Shown here: positions 7,386 through 15,347 of the stretch, in pieces
Layout of the letters: every line of letters begins with the position of its first letter
Position numbering within the stretch: position 1 is the first letter of the stretch
Origin: JANQPA01 sp964628385
GTDB lineage: Bacteria > Bacteroidota > Bacteroidia > Chitinophagales > Saprospiraceae
Assembly (NCBI GenBank): GCA_964628385.1
Contig: CAZVOD010000087.1
Span: 1-18,092 of the forward strand
DNA length: 18,092 nucleotides
Direction of reading: 5' to 3'
Made by a program: the position numbers and the translations under genes
The notes under the pieces: model-generated
Database searches by the model: none
What the model saw: only the letters and a program-made list of their open reading frames with translations
Told to the model about the DNA's origin: nothing

Positions 7386-8768
7386 TCAATCGGCCGCCAC
7401 CAGCTCCAACTGCGCCACCAGATAATCCGGCAGGCTAGCAGCAATAGGATCTTCTTTTTCAAATAGGCAGGGCCAGGTTTGTTGGATAATAACAGCATCC
7501 AGAAAACCGAGGCGATACAGTGCTATTTTACGCTGCAATTCCATTAAAGGAAAAAAGTCCTGCCGAGGCTGATGCTTTTGCTCACGCTCGGTCAGGTCAT
7601 ATTTTTTGATGATGTCAACTATGCGGCGATAATCTTCTTTGACCCATAATACCTCAAGGTAAGCCATAAAAAATCGATGCCATCGGTACTGTAAAACTTC
7701 TTTTTGATAGGCCTGCAAAAAAGACTCCGCATAGTTCTGAGCATTTTTAATCATGGATTTTCTCACCAAACAACGGATATAGCTAGAAACATAGCCGATC
7801 TTGCTATGAAAATTCCGCGTCTCTTTCATGGCTGTAGTAGCCTGGTTCATAATGGATAATGCCTCGCTATACCGCTTAGTGCGAATCAGCACGCTGTTCA
7901 GGTTATTGGCATAAACCAGGTAATCGTGGTTTTGCTCTCGAATGGAAAGATAACCGTAGTAAATAGCCCGTTCAAATTCCTTGAGTTTGGTGTGCATCAC
8001 CAGCCGATTGTCATAGTAATTGAGTAGCAAACGCTTTGAATAAAACCGCCCTTGAGAAAACCAGTGATCCAGGTCATCCATTATTTTTATTAGCCTATCA
8101 GCTTTCTGATATTGAAAACTAATAAACGCCAAACGTACCATGGCCATATACCTCGATAACCCATCTAGCTCCTCATCGTAAAATATATTGATCAGCCACC
8201 TTTCCCACTGAATGCTCTCAGAGGTATTCTGCGCGTATTTCTTCATAATATCTTGCGTGGCTTCGTGCAGTTGCTCCGTTACCAACAAACACCTTTCATA
8301 CTTTTTCTGGTACTGATGCAAAAAATTATCCACCAATTCGTGATCGCTGTAACGCATTCGGATCAGTAAAAAATGACGATAGCGACGTACTAACTCAAAA
8401 AAACGAATAAAATAAAATGTAGGATAGGTGTAATTGCGAATTGTTTTTAATAGCTCCTTCTCTTCATTTTGGTTGATTTGATCTAACAGGATCTTTTCTT
8501 CAAACCTCCCTATTTGTTTATAATGCTCGTCAACATCAATCTCCTGAAGCCGCTTGACAATCCAGTTTTTTAGATTGGAGTATTTGCGCTTATCAATAGA
8601 GGTATCATAAGGGCGAAACTGATGAATATTCTGACAGTTGTAGTGTACCTGCTCCAGGATTTTTAGCTTTACCTCGTCTTCCAACTGATGATTGGCCAGC
8701 AGAAAAGTTGTTTCGTGTGGTAAAAGCTTATTTGCAAATTCCGTGAATTTTTGAAGTTTCGCCCTCAT
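7386..8768 (-). CDS. Uncharacterised helical-repeat (TPR-like) cytoplasmic protein
   Basis: A 460-residue protein that I do not recognise as a named family. It has no signal peptide or membrane segment, so it is probably cytoplasmic. The sequence is almost entirely predicted helix, rich in Arg, Lys, Tyr, Leu and Gln. The second half (about 205-430) reads like paired helices of a TPR or alpha-solenoid scaffold: RLAFISFQYQKADRLIKIMD, KLKEFERAIYYGYLSIREQN, LIRTKRYSEALSIMNQA, YLEVLWVKEDYRRIVDIIKK. The N-terminal 100 residues are charged and may be a separate module. It starts 66 bp after the stop of the FabG-like gene on the same strand and may be co-transcribed with it. No catalytic motif was seen. 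A scaffold or protein-interaction role is inferred from the fold pattern only. Confidence 0.7.
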   Translation of the reverse strand: MRAKLQKFTEFANKLLPHETTFLLANHQLEDEVKLKILEQVHYNCQNIHQFRPYDTSIDKRKYSNLKNWIVKRLQEIDVDEHYKQIGRFEEKILLDQINQNEEKELLKTIRNYTYPTFYFIRFFELVRRYRHFLLIRMRYSDHELVDNFLHQYQKKYERCLLVTEQLHEATQDIMKKYAQNTSESIQWERWLINIFYDEELDGLSRYMAMVRLAFISFQYQKADRLIKIMDDLDHWFSQGRFYSKRLLLNYYDNRLVMHTKLKEFERAIYYGYLSIREQNHDYLVYANNLNSVLIRTKRYSEALSIMNQATTAMKETRNFHSKIGYVSSYIRCLVRKSMIKNAQNYAESFLQAYQKEVLQYRWHRFFMAYLEVLWVKEDYRRIVDIIKKYDLTEREQKHQPRQDFFPLMELQRKIALYRLGFLDAVIIQQTWPCLFEKEDPIAASLPDYLVAQLELVAAD

Positions 8769-8834
8769 ATCTCCTCATTTTCATTAATAGACTTATTTTG
8801 CCAGAATACAATAAATGGCGCAGAACCAACAACT

Positions 8835-9578
8835 TCACATCACCAAACCACCATCAACACTCAATGTAATACCATTGATGAAAGAGGCTTCGTCCGATGC
8901 CAAGAATAGATAGGCATTAGCAATATCTTCAGGTTCGCCCAAGCGGTTGACCGGCGTGCGAGCCAGTAAGCTATCAATATATCCCTGCGGCACAGTCTTG
9001 ATCATCTCGGTAGCAATAAAACCAGGAGCTACTGCATTAACAGTAATTCCTTTTCTGCCAAATTCCCGGGCCCAAACTTTTGTAAGCCCTATTAGCCCTG
9101 ACTTCGTAGCTACATAATTACTTTGACCAAAATTACCGTATAACCCCACCACCGATGAGGCATTCAGAATCCGACCAAAGCCATTTTCTACCATATATGG
9201 AAAAATAGCTTTAGCACAGTTGAATACACCAGTAAGATTCACATCAATGACTTGCTGCCATTGCTCGGAAGTCATTTTCTTCATGGAAGCATCTCTGGTA
9301 ATCCCGGCATTATTGATCAGAATATCAATCCTACCAAAGGTAGCCTTTACCTCTGCCGCTGCTGCCATTACTGCATCCAGATCGGTAGTATTGACTCTGT
9401 AAAATTTACAGTGATGCCCTTTGGCAATCAATTCATTAACAACTTTCTCTCCTGCTTCTGCATCAATGTCCCAAATAGCTACCGAAGCTCCTTCACTTAA
9501 GAATTTATCCACTGTTACTCTTCCAATACCGTTACTTCCGCCGGTTATAATTGCGACTCTGTTGGCCAATCGATCCAT
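8835..9578 (-). CDS. Classical short-chain dehydrogenase, FabG-like (3-hydroxyacyl / 3-ketoacyl oxidoreductase)
   Basis: A 247-residue, full-length classical SDR. The nucleotide-binding loop TGGSNGIG is at 13-19, NNAG at 89-92, catalytic N114, S142, Y155 and K159 (YVATK), with the family's PGFI(A/E)T motif near 185-190 and a C-terminal VDGG. It probably interconverts 3-ketoacyl and 3-hydroxyacyl thioesters (ACP or CoA). Asp37 at the end of the second beta strand (AIWDID) usually favours NAD(H) over NADPH, which would fit an oxidative, catabolic role better than fatty acid synthesis; that is inference. The gene diverges from the hydrolase-TonB-symporter-KASIII-ligase set across 537 bp, which suggests shared regulation. 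The helical-repeat gene follows it on the same strand. It is not adjacent to the usual acpP/fabD/fabF genes, so it need not be the housekeeping FabG. Confidence 0.88.
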   Translation of the reverse strand: MDRLANRVAIITGGSNGIGRVTVDKFLSEGASVAIWDIDAEAGEKVVNELIAKGHHCKFYRVNTTDLDAVMAAAAEVKATFGRIDILINNAGITRDASMKKMTSEQWQQVIDVNLTGVFNCAKAIFPYMVENGFGRILNASSVVGLYGNFGQSNYVATKSGLIGLTKVWAREFGRKGITVNAVAPGFIATEMIKTVPQGYIDSLLARTPVNRLGEPEDIANAYLFLASDEASFINGITLSVDGGLVM

Positions 9579-10115
9579 GACTGTTATTTTTGGTTGAAAT
9601 TACAGTTAGTGTAAACACAACAATTAGTTGTTTTTTTATCAACCGCAAAATATAATATTGAGTAGTACCTAAATAAAGGATTAATATTTTTTAAATTAAA
9701 ATTAAACCGTTGACTTTCAATTATAAATACTCTTTAATAAAACTTAACCACTGAAAATCAGGTTTTTATAAACCTAAAACTACCCGTTGACTAATTCAGA
9801 AACTTTATTCAAACAAGGTGTAACCGCATCTGAAAAGCGACTTTATTAGCATCACCTCTCCTAATCAATCTATTCTGAAGGCTTTACTACTACAGGTCAA
9901 CCCCCATCTAACAAGCTAAAAATACTATGTAAGTTACTTTTTTTCAATTAATTACAAATAAAAAACCAGCCATACTTCACCAAAACTTACTAGAGTCAAG
10001 AGTTTATTATACGTAAATAGTATTTAATTTTTATTTACCGATTGATATCAAATATTAATTTTGATTTGAAATTTGTAGTGAACTAAAATTCTGAAAAGAT
10101 CGATTCGATAAAATT
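9579..10115. promoter_or_regulatory. Divergent AT-rich control region
   Basis: This 537-bp gene-free stretch lies between the divergently transcribed SDR and alpha/beta hydrolase genes and should carry both promoters. It is visibly AT-rich. It contains small inverted repeats, AACAA-TTAG-TTGTT (9619-9632) and AGGTTT-TTAT-AAACCT (9760-9775). A 9-bp direct repeat CCGTTGACT occurs at 9707-9715 and 9784-9792, with a third GTTGAC core inverted at 9896-9901. These could be regulator sites. No small gene or RNA gene was recognised. Confidence 0.5.
10034..10063 (+). promoter_or_regulatory. Candidate promoter for the hydrolase-TonB operon
   Basis: TTTA (10034-10037), 18 bases, then TAATTTTG (10056-10063), a full match to the Bacteroidota -7 consensus TAnnTTTG with a near match at -33. 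Transcription would start near 10070, about 45 nt before the ATG at 10116. Motif-based only. Confidence 0.4.
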
Positions 10116-11090
10116 ATGGGAAGGATTTACAGGACTAAAGCAGCATTTCTAATCTTATTCTTCTTACCCTATTTTCCAATAGCATTGACCTTTGGACAAT
10201 CATCAACATCAACTATGAAACCTTACCGGGAATACTCCTATAATGTCAAAGAAGTAACACTCAACGATAGTGTTAAAATAGCTTACGTGGAGCAAGGTGA
10301 GCACAAAAATACACTTCTGATGGTACATGGACTCGGAAGTTATTTACCAGCCTACAATAAGCTTATCGATGAGCTAAGCACTGACTTTCGTTGTATAGCC
10401 ATTGACTTACCGGGCTACGGAAAGTCTTCCGTCGGAGATTTTTCTTATTCCATGGATTTTTTTGCCGAAACCTTACTACAATTTATCGATAAGCTACAAT
10501 TAGAAAATGTACACCTTATTGGCCATTCTATGGGTGGGCAAATAGCTATTACTACCGTTTTGAAGGATCGGGCCGACATCAAAAAGCTAATCTTACTGGC
10601 TCCTGCCGGTTTTGAAACATTTTCAGAGACAGACCGGCAGTGGTTTGGTCAGATAGTAACGCCACAAGTGCTTAAGATTACCCCCGATGTGCAAATCGAA
10701 AAAAACTTTGCCGTTAATTTCAGCGGAGCGATGCTTCCGGAAGATGCCCGGTTCATGTATGAAGATCGGCTGAAGCTCAAAGAAAATGCAGCAGATTATG
10801 AAGCGTACTGCCAGATGATCCCCAGGTGTGTACAGGGCATGCTTGAGGCTCCCGTCTTTGACCAGCTCTCTGAGATAAAACAAAGTACCTTAATTTTTTA
10901 TGGAAAAAATGATCTGCTCATCCCCAACAAGTTCCTGCATCCAGAAAGCTCCACCGAGCAAGTGGCCAGAACTGGTGATAAAGAAATACCCAACAGTGAG
11001 TTGATCCTATTGGAAGAATGTGGCCATTTCGTTCTTTGGGATCAGGCAGAAAAAGTTAGTCAACAAATCAAAAATTTCATTCAACAATAA
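10116..11090 (+). CDS. Exported alpha/beta-fold hydrolase
   Basis: A 324-residue alpha/beta-hydrolase with an N-terminal hydrophobic signal segment (about 8-28, possible cleavage after LTFG), so it probably acts in the periplasm or outside the cell. No lipobox Cys is present. Motifs: oxyanion-hole HGLGS (71-75), DLPGYGKS (97-104), nucleophile elbow GHSMGG with Ser138, acid Asp266 in FYGKNDLLIP, and His304 in ECGHFVLWD. This is a complete Ser-Asp-His triad, so an esterase, lipase or lactonase reaction is expected. Ser as nucleophile argues against a haloalkane-dehalogenase or OleB-type enzyme, which use Asp. A TonB-dependent receptor gene starts 32 bp downstream, so the two are probably co-transcribed and the hydrolase may process what the receptor imports. 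The substrate cannot be deduced. The start gives the full signal peptide; a later Met at residue 34 would remove it. Confidence 0.88.
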   Translation: MGRIYRTKAAFLILFFLPYFPIALTFGQSSTSTMKPYREYSYNVKEVTLNDSVKIAYVEQGEHKNTLLMVHGLGSYLPAYNKLIDELSTDFRCIAIDLPGYGKSSVGDFSYSMDFFAETLLQFIDKLQLENVHLIGHSMGGQIAITTVLKDRADIKKLILLAPAGFETFSETDRQWFGQIVTPQVLKITPDVQIEKNFAVNFSGAMLPEDARFMYEDRLKLKENAADYEAYCQMIPRCVQGMLEAPVFDQLSEIKQSTLIFYGKNDLLIPNKFLHPESSTEQVARTGDKEIPNSELILLEECGHFVLWDQAEKVSQQIKNFIQQ

Positions 11091-11122
11091 TTCAATAACC
11101 AGAATTTGAAAAAACCATAATT

Positions 11123-13630
11123 ATGAAAAAACTTGTAATATTACTGTTTTTCCTGGGTTGCTTCAGCTTTTTGACAGCACAGTCATCAGGAATTACAGGT
11201 ACGGTAACCAATCAGGTAAACGGTGAGCCGCTAATTGGCGCCAATGTTCTGATTGAAAATACGACCTTTGGTTCGGTTACTGATGTAGATGGTAAATTTA
11301 CTATCGAGGTAGGTCCTGGCGCGTACGACTTGATCATTTCTTATTTGGGTTTTAGTACTGCCAATCAGGAAGTTACTGTGAAAGCAGGAGAAATAACAAG
11401 TATAAACATTGAAATGACAGAAGGTGTATCTTTTGGTGAAGAAGTAGTAGTATCCGGATCAAGAAGAGCAGAAAAGATCACAGAAAGCCCGGCCACTATC
11501 GAAACGGTTTTTGCCAGGGAGATTTTAGAATTTTCCGGGAGTCCCGGAGAGCTGCTAGCTCGTCAAAAAGGAGTAGATTATTTCCGGGCGGGTATTGCGG
11601 GTATTGGTTTGAACATTCGAGGCTTTAATTCCAACTTTAACTCCAAGAATCTTCAGGTTACAGACGGAAGGTTTTCTACGCTTATCGCAACTGGTCTTCC
11701 CTTCGGACCTTTAAATACAGTAATAAAAGAAGATATAGAACGCGTGGAGGTAATATTAGGGCCCAACGCTACCCTGTATGGTCCCAATGCCCACAATGGT
11801 CTTTTAAATACTATTACCAAAGACCCAAGAAAATACCCAGGTACTAACATTACCCTTAACCCTGGAGTTAATGGCGATGGCGAGGGATTTTTCTCGGCAA
11901 GAGTCAGACATGCCCAGCGATTGAGTGATAAATTTGCCTTTAAGGTGACGGGGGAATATACCACCGCTACCGAATTTGAATATACTGACTCTGTATTTAT
12001 CGATCGCGTTGGTGCTTTTGATGATCAAGGCAATCCGATTCCGGATGGTCGGGCTGAGGGTTATGAAGAATTGGAGCTCGATAGAAGTACTGATTTTCAG
12101 AGAGCAGAAGCTTCATTGATTTATAGCCCCAGCGCAAATACGGATTTGACGTTCAACTACGGTTACAGCAACAGTAACTACCTGGCTCCTACCAATGTAG
12201 GTAGAAACCAAATCATCGACTGGCGAATCAACTATTATCAGTTAAAGTTTTCTACTCAAAACTTCTTCGTTCAGGGTTATCTTAGTACAAGTAGAACAGA
12301 TGACACTTATTCCATTGATGAACGTACAAAGCAGTACTACCGCCTACTAGATGCCGGATTACCTGATGCCGAGGCTCGTGGTGAAGCTTCTTTTGCTTCG
12401 GGAGCTAAATTTGAGGATGATTCCAGAAGATGGAATGCAGAGGCTCAGTACAACAACACCTTTGGTAACCTCGAGATGGTTACTGGTGTGCAGTGGCAGT
12501 TAGACCAGGCTAATAGTTTGGGAACTTATTTGCTAGACGAAGATGAGGATGACTTCATCAACGTAAGCCAGCTAGGAGCTTATGCTCACTTTACTTACAA
12601 CTTTGGCAATGGCTGGGAAGGACTTTTTGCAGCCAGAGCTGATAACCACGAAATCTATGACTTTAACTTTGTACCTAAATTAGGTTTATTGAAAAAAGGA
12701 GAAAGAGGTACATGGCGTCTGACATATGGTCAGGGTATTGCTGCTCCAACGATCCTGAACATGTTCGGTAATCTCTTCAATGGTTTGATTTTGGGAAATG
12801 CAGAAGGCTTCACACTAACCGATGGCTCTACAGTACCTAAGCAAGTGGTGGAAAAAATCCAGACCTTCGAATTGGGATACCGTGGTCAGATCGTGAAAAA
12901 CAAGCTTTTCCTCGATGCCAACGCCTATTACAATATATCTGAAGATTTCCTAAGTCCGGTAACAGTAGTAGGAGTAGCTACACAAAGAGGAGATACACCA
13001 ATTGATCAGGTTCAGGCGGGTTTTGCTGGTCTTGGTGGTTTAGTAGCCACATATGTTAACTTTGGAGAGGTCAACACCTACGGTATCGATATAGGGGCTA
13101 CTTATTACTTCAACCCAGAATTCAGTGCTACTTTCAATTATTCCTTCTTTGATTTCTCGGTAGATGAAGATGATCTTGAAAATGACTTTAATGGAGATGG
13201 TGTAGTCAACTTCCTTGATATTCTTGTAAATGCACCTACTAACAAAGCCAACCTTACTTTTAACTACAGTGGAGAGAAATTCTTTGGTAGCTTGTTCACT
13301 CGTTGGGTAGAAGAATACAATTATTTTTCCAGCTTCCAGATCGCTTCAGAAACATTGGTGGACGACAATGGTCAGCCATTTCTATACCGCGGAGTACCCA
13401 TCGTGGAAGATGCCAGAAGTGCTGATACTTATAACTTCGGACCACTAGGTGGGTTTGTAACCTTTGACCTAACATTAGGTTACCGGTTCAGCGATAAAGT
13501 AACGCTTTCTGTAACGGGAAGTAATCTGTTCAATACAGAATTAAGAGAATTCACTGCTGCACCACCAACGCGTGGCTTATATACAATGGAATTGAGATTT
13601 AACCTACCAGAAATTGCACCTGGAAGATAA
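11123..13630 (+). CDS. TonB-dependent outer-membrane receptor with carboxypeptidase-regulatory-like N-terminal domain
   Basis: An 835-residue TonB-dependent receptor that would import a ligand across the outer membrane using proton-motive force. Signal peptide 1-19 (FLTA-Q). Carboxypeptidase-D-regulatory-like beta-sandwich about 23-100 (GITGTVTNQVNGEPLIGANV ... VDGKFTI), typical of Bacteroidota receptors. Then a TonB-box-like stretch (EEVVVSGSR, 106-113), a plug domain about 118-233 (VERVEVxxGP-type segment at 206-214, LYGPNAHNGLLNTITKDPR), and a 22-strand-type barrel to the end. It is shorter than SusC-type receptors and no SusD partner follows, so it is not a standard Sus glycan-uptake pair. 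The gene lies 32 bp after the exported hydrolase and upstream of a symporter, KASIII-like protein and acyl-CoA ligase, which suggests an acyl or ester ligand. That is inference from context. Confidence 0.93.
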   Translation: MKKLVILLFFLGCFSFLTAQSSGITGTVTNQVNGEPLIGANVLIENTTFGSVTDVDGKFTIEVGPGAYDLIISYLGFSTANQEVTVKAGEITSINIEMTEGVSFGEEVVVSGSRRAEKITESPATIETVFAREILEFSGSPGELLARQKGVDYFRAGIAGIGLNIRGFNSNFNSKNLQVTDGRFSTLIATGLPFGPLNTVIKEDIERVEVILGPNATLYGPNAHNGLLNTITKDPRKYPGTNITLNPGVNGDGEGFFSARVRHAQRLSDKFAFKVTGEYTTATEFEYTDSVFIDRVGAFDDQGNPIPDGRAEGYEELELDRSTDFQRAEASLIYSPSANTDLTFNYGYSNSNYLAPTNVGRNQIIDWRINYYQLKFSTQNFFVQGYLSTSRTDDTYSIDERTKQYYRLLDAGLPDAEARGEASFASGAKFEDDSRRWNAEAQYNNTFGNLEMVTGVQWQLDQANSLGTYLLDEDEDDFINVSQLGAYAHFTYNFGNGWEGLFAARADNHEIYDFNFVPKLGLLKKGERGTWRLTYGQGIAAPTILNMFGNLFNGLILGNAEGFTLTDGSTVPKQVVEKIQTFELGYRGQIVKNKLFLDANAYYNISEDFLSPVTVVGVATQRGDTPIDQVQAGFAGLGGLVATYVNFGEVNTYGIDIGATYYFNPEFSATFNYSFFDFSVDEDDLENDFNGDGVVNFLDILVNAPTNKANLTFNYSGEKFFGSLFTRWVEEYNYFSSFQIASETLVDDNGQPFLYRGVPIVEDARSADTYNFGPLGGFVTFDLTLGYRFSDKVTLSVTGSNLFNTELREFTAAPPTRGLYTMELRFNLPEIAPGR

Positions 13631-13641
13631 TTTTTCTTTCT

Positions 13642-13713
13642 GAAGTTGTTTGAAAATATAGGTTTACAGCTGAGGGTAAAAGTGAAGCGCTAAGTATATT
13701 TTTAAACAACTTC
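13642..13713. repeat. Long inverted repeat / hairpin after the TonB receptor gene
   Basis: Arms GAAGTTGTTTGAAAATATA (13642-13660) and TATATTTTTAAACAACTTC (13695-13713) are complementary at 18 of 19 positions; the mismatch is a G-T wobble in RNA. The spacer is 34 bp. It begins 12 bp after the receptor stop codon. There is no GC-rich core or trailing T run, so it is not a standard terminator. It may protect the 3' end of the upstream mRNA or be the end structure of a small mobile repeat. Confidence 0.75.
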
Positions 13714-13719
13714 TCTACC

Positions 13720-13797
13720 AGACTTGCTTCGAAGGCATTAAAATAGATCAAAATATAATTACTTTTTACCACTATTCTATTCCTTCGAAACAAGTCT
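13720..13797. repeat. Second inverted repeat upstream of the symporter gene
   Basis: Arms AGACTTGCTTCGAAGG (13720-13735) and CCTTCGAAACAAGTCT (13782-13797) match at 15 of 16 positions, with weaker pairing continuing inward. Each arm contains the palindrome TTCGAA. It lies 6 bp after the first hairpin and 54 bp before the symporter start. It may be an operator, an mRNA structure or part of one compound element together with the first repeat. Confidence 0.7.
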
Positions 13798-13851
13798 ACT
13801 CTCTGTTGTGTCCCTGATTATTCTACCCATAAGAAAGAACAAAATTGAACT

Positions 13852-15342
13852 ATGATACTTTCCTGGCTATTCTTTGGATTTTATTTAGTGGGAACTGCCT
13901 ATCTGGGGTGGTTAGGTCACAAAAAGACCAGCGATTTCAGTAGTTTTGCCATCGGGAAAGGAGATATGTCACCGGTAACAGTTGGAATTACACTAGCAGC
14001 AAGTACCGCCTCCGCAGCTACTTTTATTATCAATCCAGGATTTATTTACGTTGATGGCCTGTCTGCTTTCATGCACCTGGGGCTCAGCGTTTATCTGGGA
14101 TTGGTATTTATGCTTCTCATTTTATCATTCAAATTTCGAGAAATTGGAGCTGACCAAAGTGCATTAACCATCCCAGACTGGATCGGTAAGCGCTATAAAT
14201 CACAGAACTTTGCCCTTTATTTTGCTATCCTCAATTTGCTGAGCTTTGCTTTTATTGTCTTATTGGTAGGCGGTATTTCTATCGTTATGCAAAGACTCCT
14301 GGGGATAGGCAATATAACAGCTTTATCGATCACGCTAATTTTTGTAACTGGCTATGTCATATTTGGAGGTACCTACGCACATGTATTCACTAATATGCTA
14401 CAGGGTATCTTAATGATAGGCATCAGTTTGTTAATAGTAGGTTCAGGTGTTATGCTTTGGCTGAAAGGTGACATGTGGACTCAGATGAATAGCATTGATC
14501 CTAATCTTTTGAAATGGATCAATCCGGAAAGCCAACTTTTTAATAGTACTTTTTCGATCTATATCGCCGGTTTTTGTATCGGTGCGGCCCTGGTCTGTCA
14601 GCCACATATACTGACCAAGGCCCTTTATGTCAAAACAGCCAAAGAGGTCAGGCAATACATTGGCGTTTTTAGTGTTATTTACTTTTTATTTTCACTCCTT
14701 CTACTAGCAGGTTTTTGGGCTCATCTGATCACTACCCCCGAGCAGTTGACAGACCCTACCACTGGAGCATTTCGACAAGACCTGGTTATGACGGTTTATC
14801 TTCAGAATGCCTTTCCAGATTGGGTATTTACGATTGTTAGCGTGGTATTACTAGCTGCTGCCATGTCAACACTGGATGGCCTTCTGGTGGGGATATCTAC
14901 CATAACGGCCAATGATTTGGTCCTTAATGTGATGAACAGGTTAAGCAGTAAATCAAGAAGCGAAGTTGAAAAAATGAAAATAGCTTTCAGGGCCAGTCAT
15001 TTGGTGTTGATAGTTATTGCTATTTCGGTATTCTTCGTCAATATCAATCCTCCGGAGTTACTCGGCATCTTTGGGCAATTGGGGGTATATGGCCTTGTAC
15101 TAGCGGTCGTTCCACCCTTACTGGCTGGCGTATTATTCAAGGAAGCCTCCATGTTGGTAGTGTGGATAGGATCGATTGTTGCCGTATGCACTCATTTTTT
15201 ATTGTATTTTTTTGGTAATCAGTGGTTTCCGGGCTCCAGCATGGCATTTGGTAATCCTGGGGTCACGGCTACATGGGGGCTGTTGATCAGTGTACTACCA
15301 ACTTTGATTTATCACTTTTTTTCTCAAAAAAAATATTCCTAA
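13852..15342 (+). CDS. Sodium:solute symporter (SSS) family transporter
   Basis: A 496-residue inner-membrane protein with about 13 hydrophobic segments, the usual length and topology for the SSS (PutP/PanF/ActP) family. Visible signatures: the broken first core helix region AASTASAATFIINPGF (49-64), the family motif GGTYAHVFTNMLQG (172-185), and AAAMSTLDGLL (335-345), where Ser339 and Thr340 correspond to the Na2 sodium-site residues. SSS members carry small solutes with Na+, including acetate, pyruvate, pantothenate, proline and sugars. The neighbouring acyl-CoA ligase and KASIII-like gene make a carboxylate the more likely cargo here, but this is contextual. A 221-bp gap with two inverted repeats precedes the gene, so it may have its own promoter or modulated read-through. 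The KASIII-like gene begins 5 bp after its stop, so those two are translationally close. Confidence 0.92.
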   Translation: MILSWLFFGFYLVGTAYLGWLGHKKTSDFSSFAIGKGDMSPVTVGITLAASTASAATFIINPGFIYVDGLSAFMHLGLSVYLGLVFMLLILSFKFREIGADQSALTIPDWIGKRYKSQNFALYFAILNLLSFAFIVLLVGGISIVMQRLLGIGNITALSITLIFVTGYVIFGGTYAHVFTNMLQGILMIGISLLIVGSGVMLWLKGDMWTQMNSIDPNLLKWINPESQLFNSTFSIYIAGFCIGAALVCQPHILTKALYVKTAKEVRQYIGVFSVIYFLFSLLLLAGFWAHLITTPEQLTDPTTGAFRQDLVMTVYLQNAFPDWVFTIVSVVLLAAAMSTLDGLLVGISTITANDLVLNVMNRLSSKSRSEVEKMKIAFRASHLVLIVIAISVFFVNINPPELLGIFGQLGVYGLVLAVVPPLLAGVLFKEASMLVVWIGSIVAVCTHFLLYFFGNQWFPGSSMAFGNPGVTATWGLLISVLPTLIYHFFSQKKYS

Positions 15343-15347
15343 AGATA

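Noticed and set aside
10116..13630. A polysaccharide utilisation locus with a SusC-type receptor
   Set aside because: The receptor is shorter than SusC, has no SusD gene beside it, and its neighbours are acyl-metabolism genes. The secreted glycoside-hydrolase-like gene is far away on the other strand.
13599..13793. A small - strand open frame across the symporter leader region
   Set aside because: Its sequence is produced by the two inverted repeats and the end of the receptor gene; no protein-like features were seen.
15273..15347. An earlier start for the KASIII-like gene
   Set aside because: It would overlap the symporter by 70 bp and add a leader unlike the family. MRNATIV at 15348 matches the normal KASIII N-terminus.
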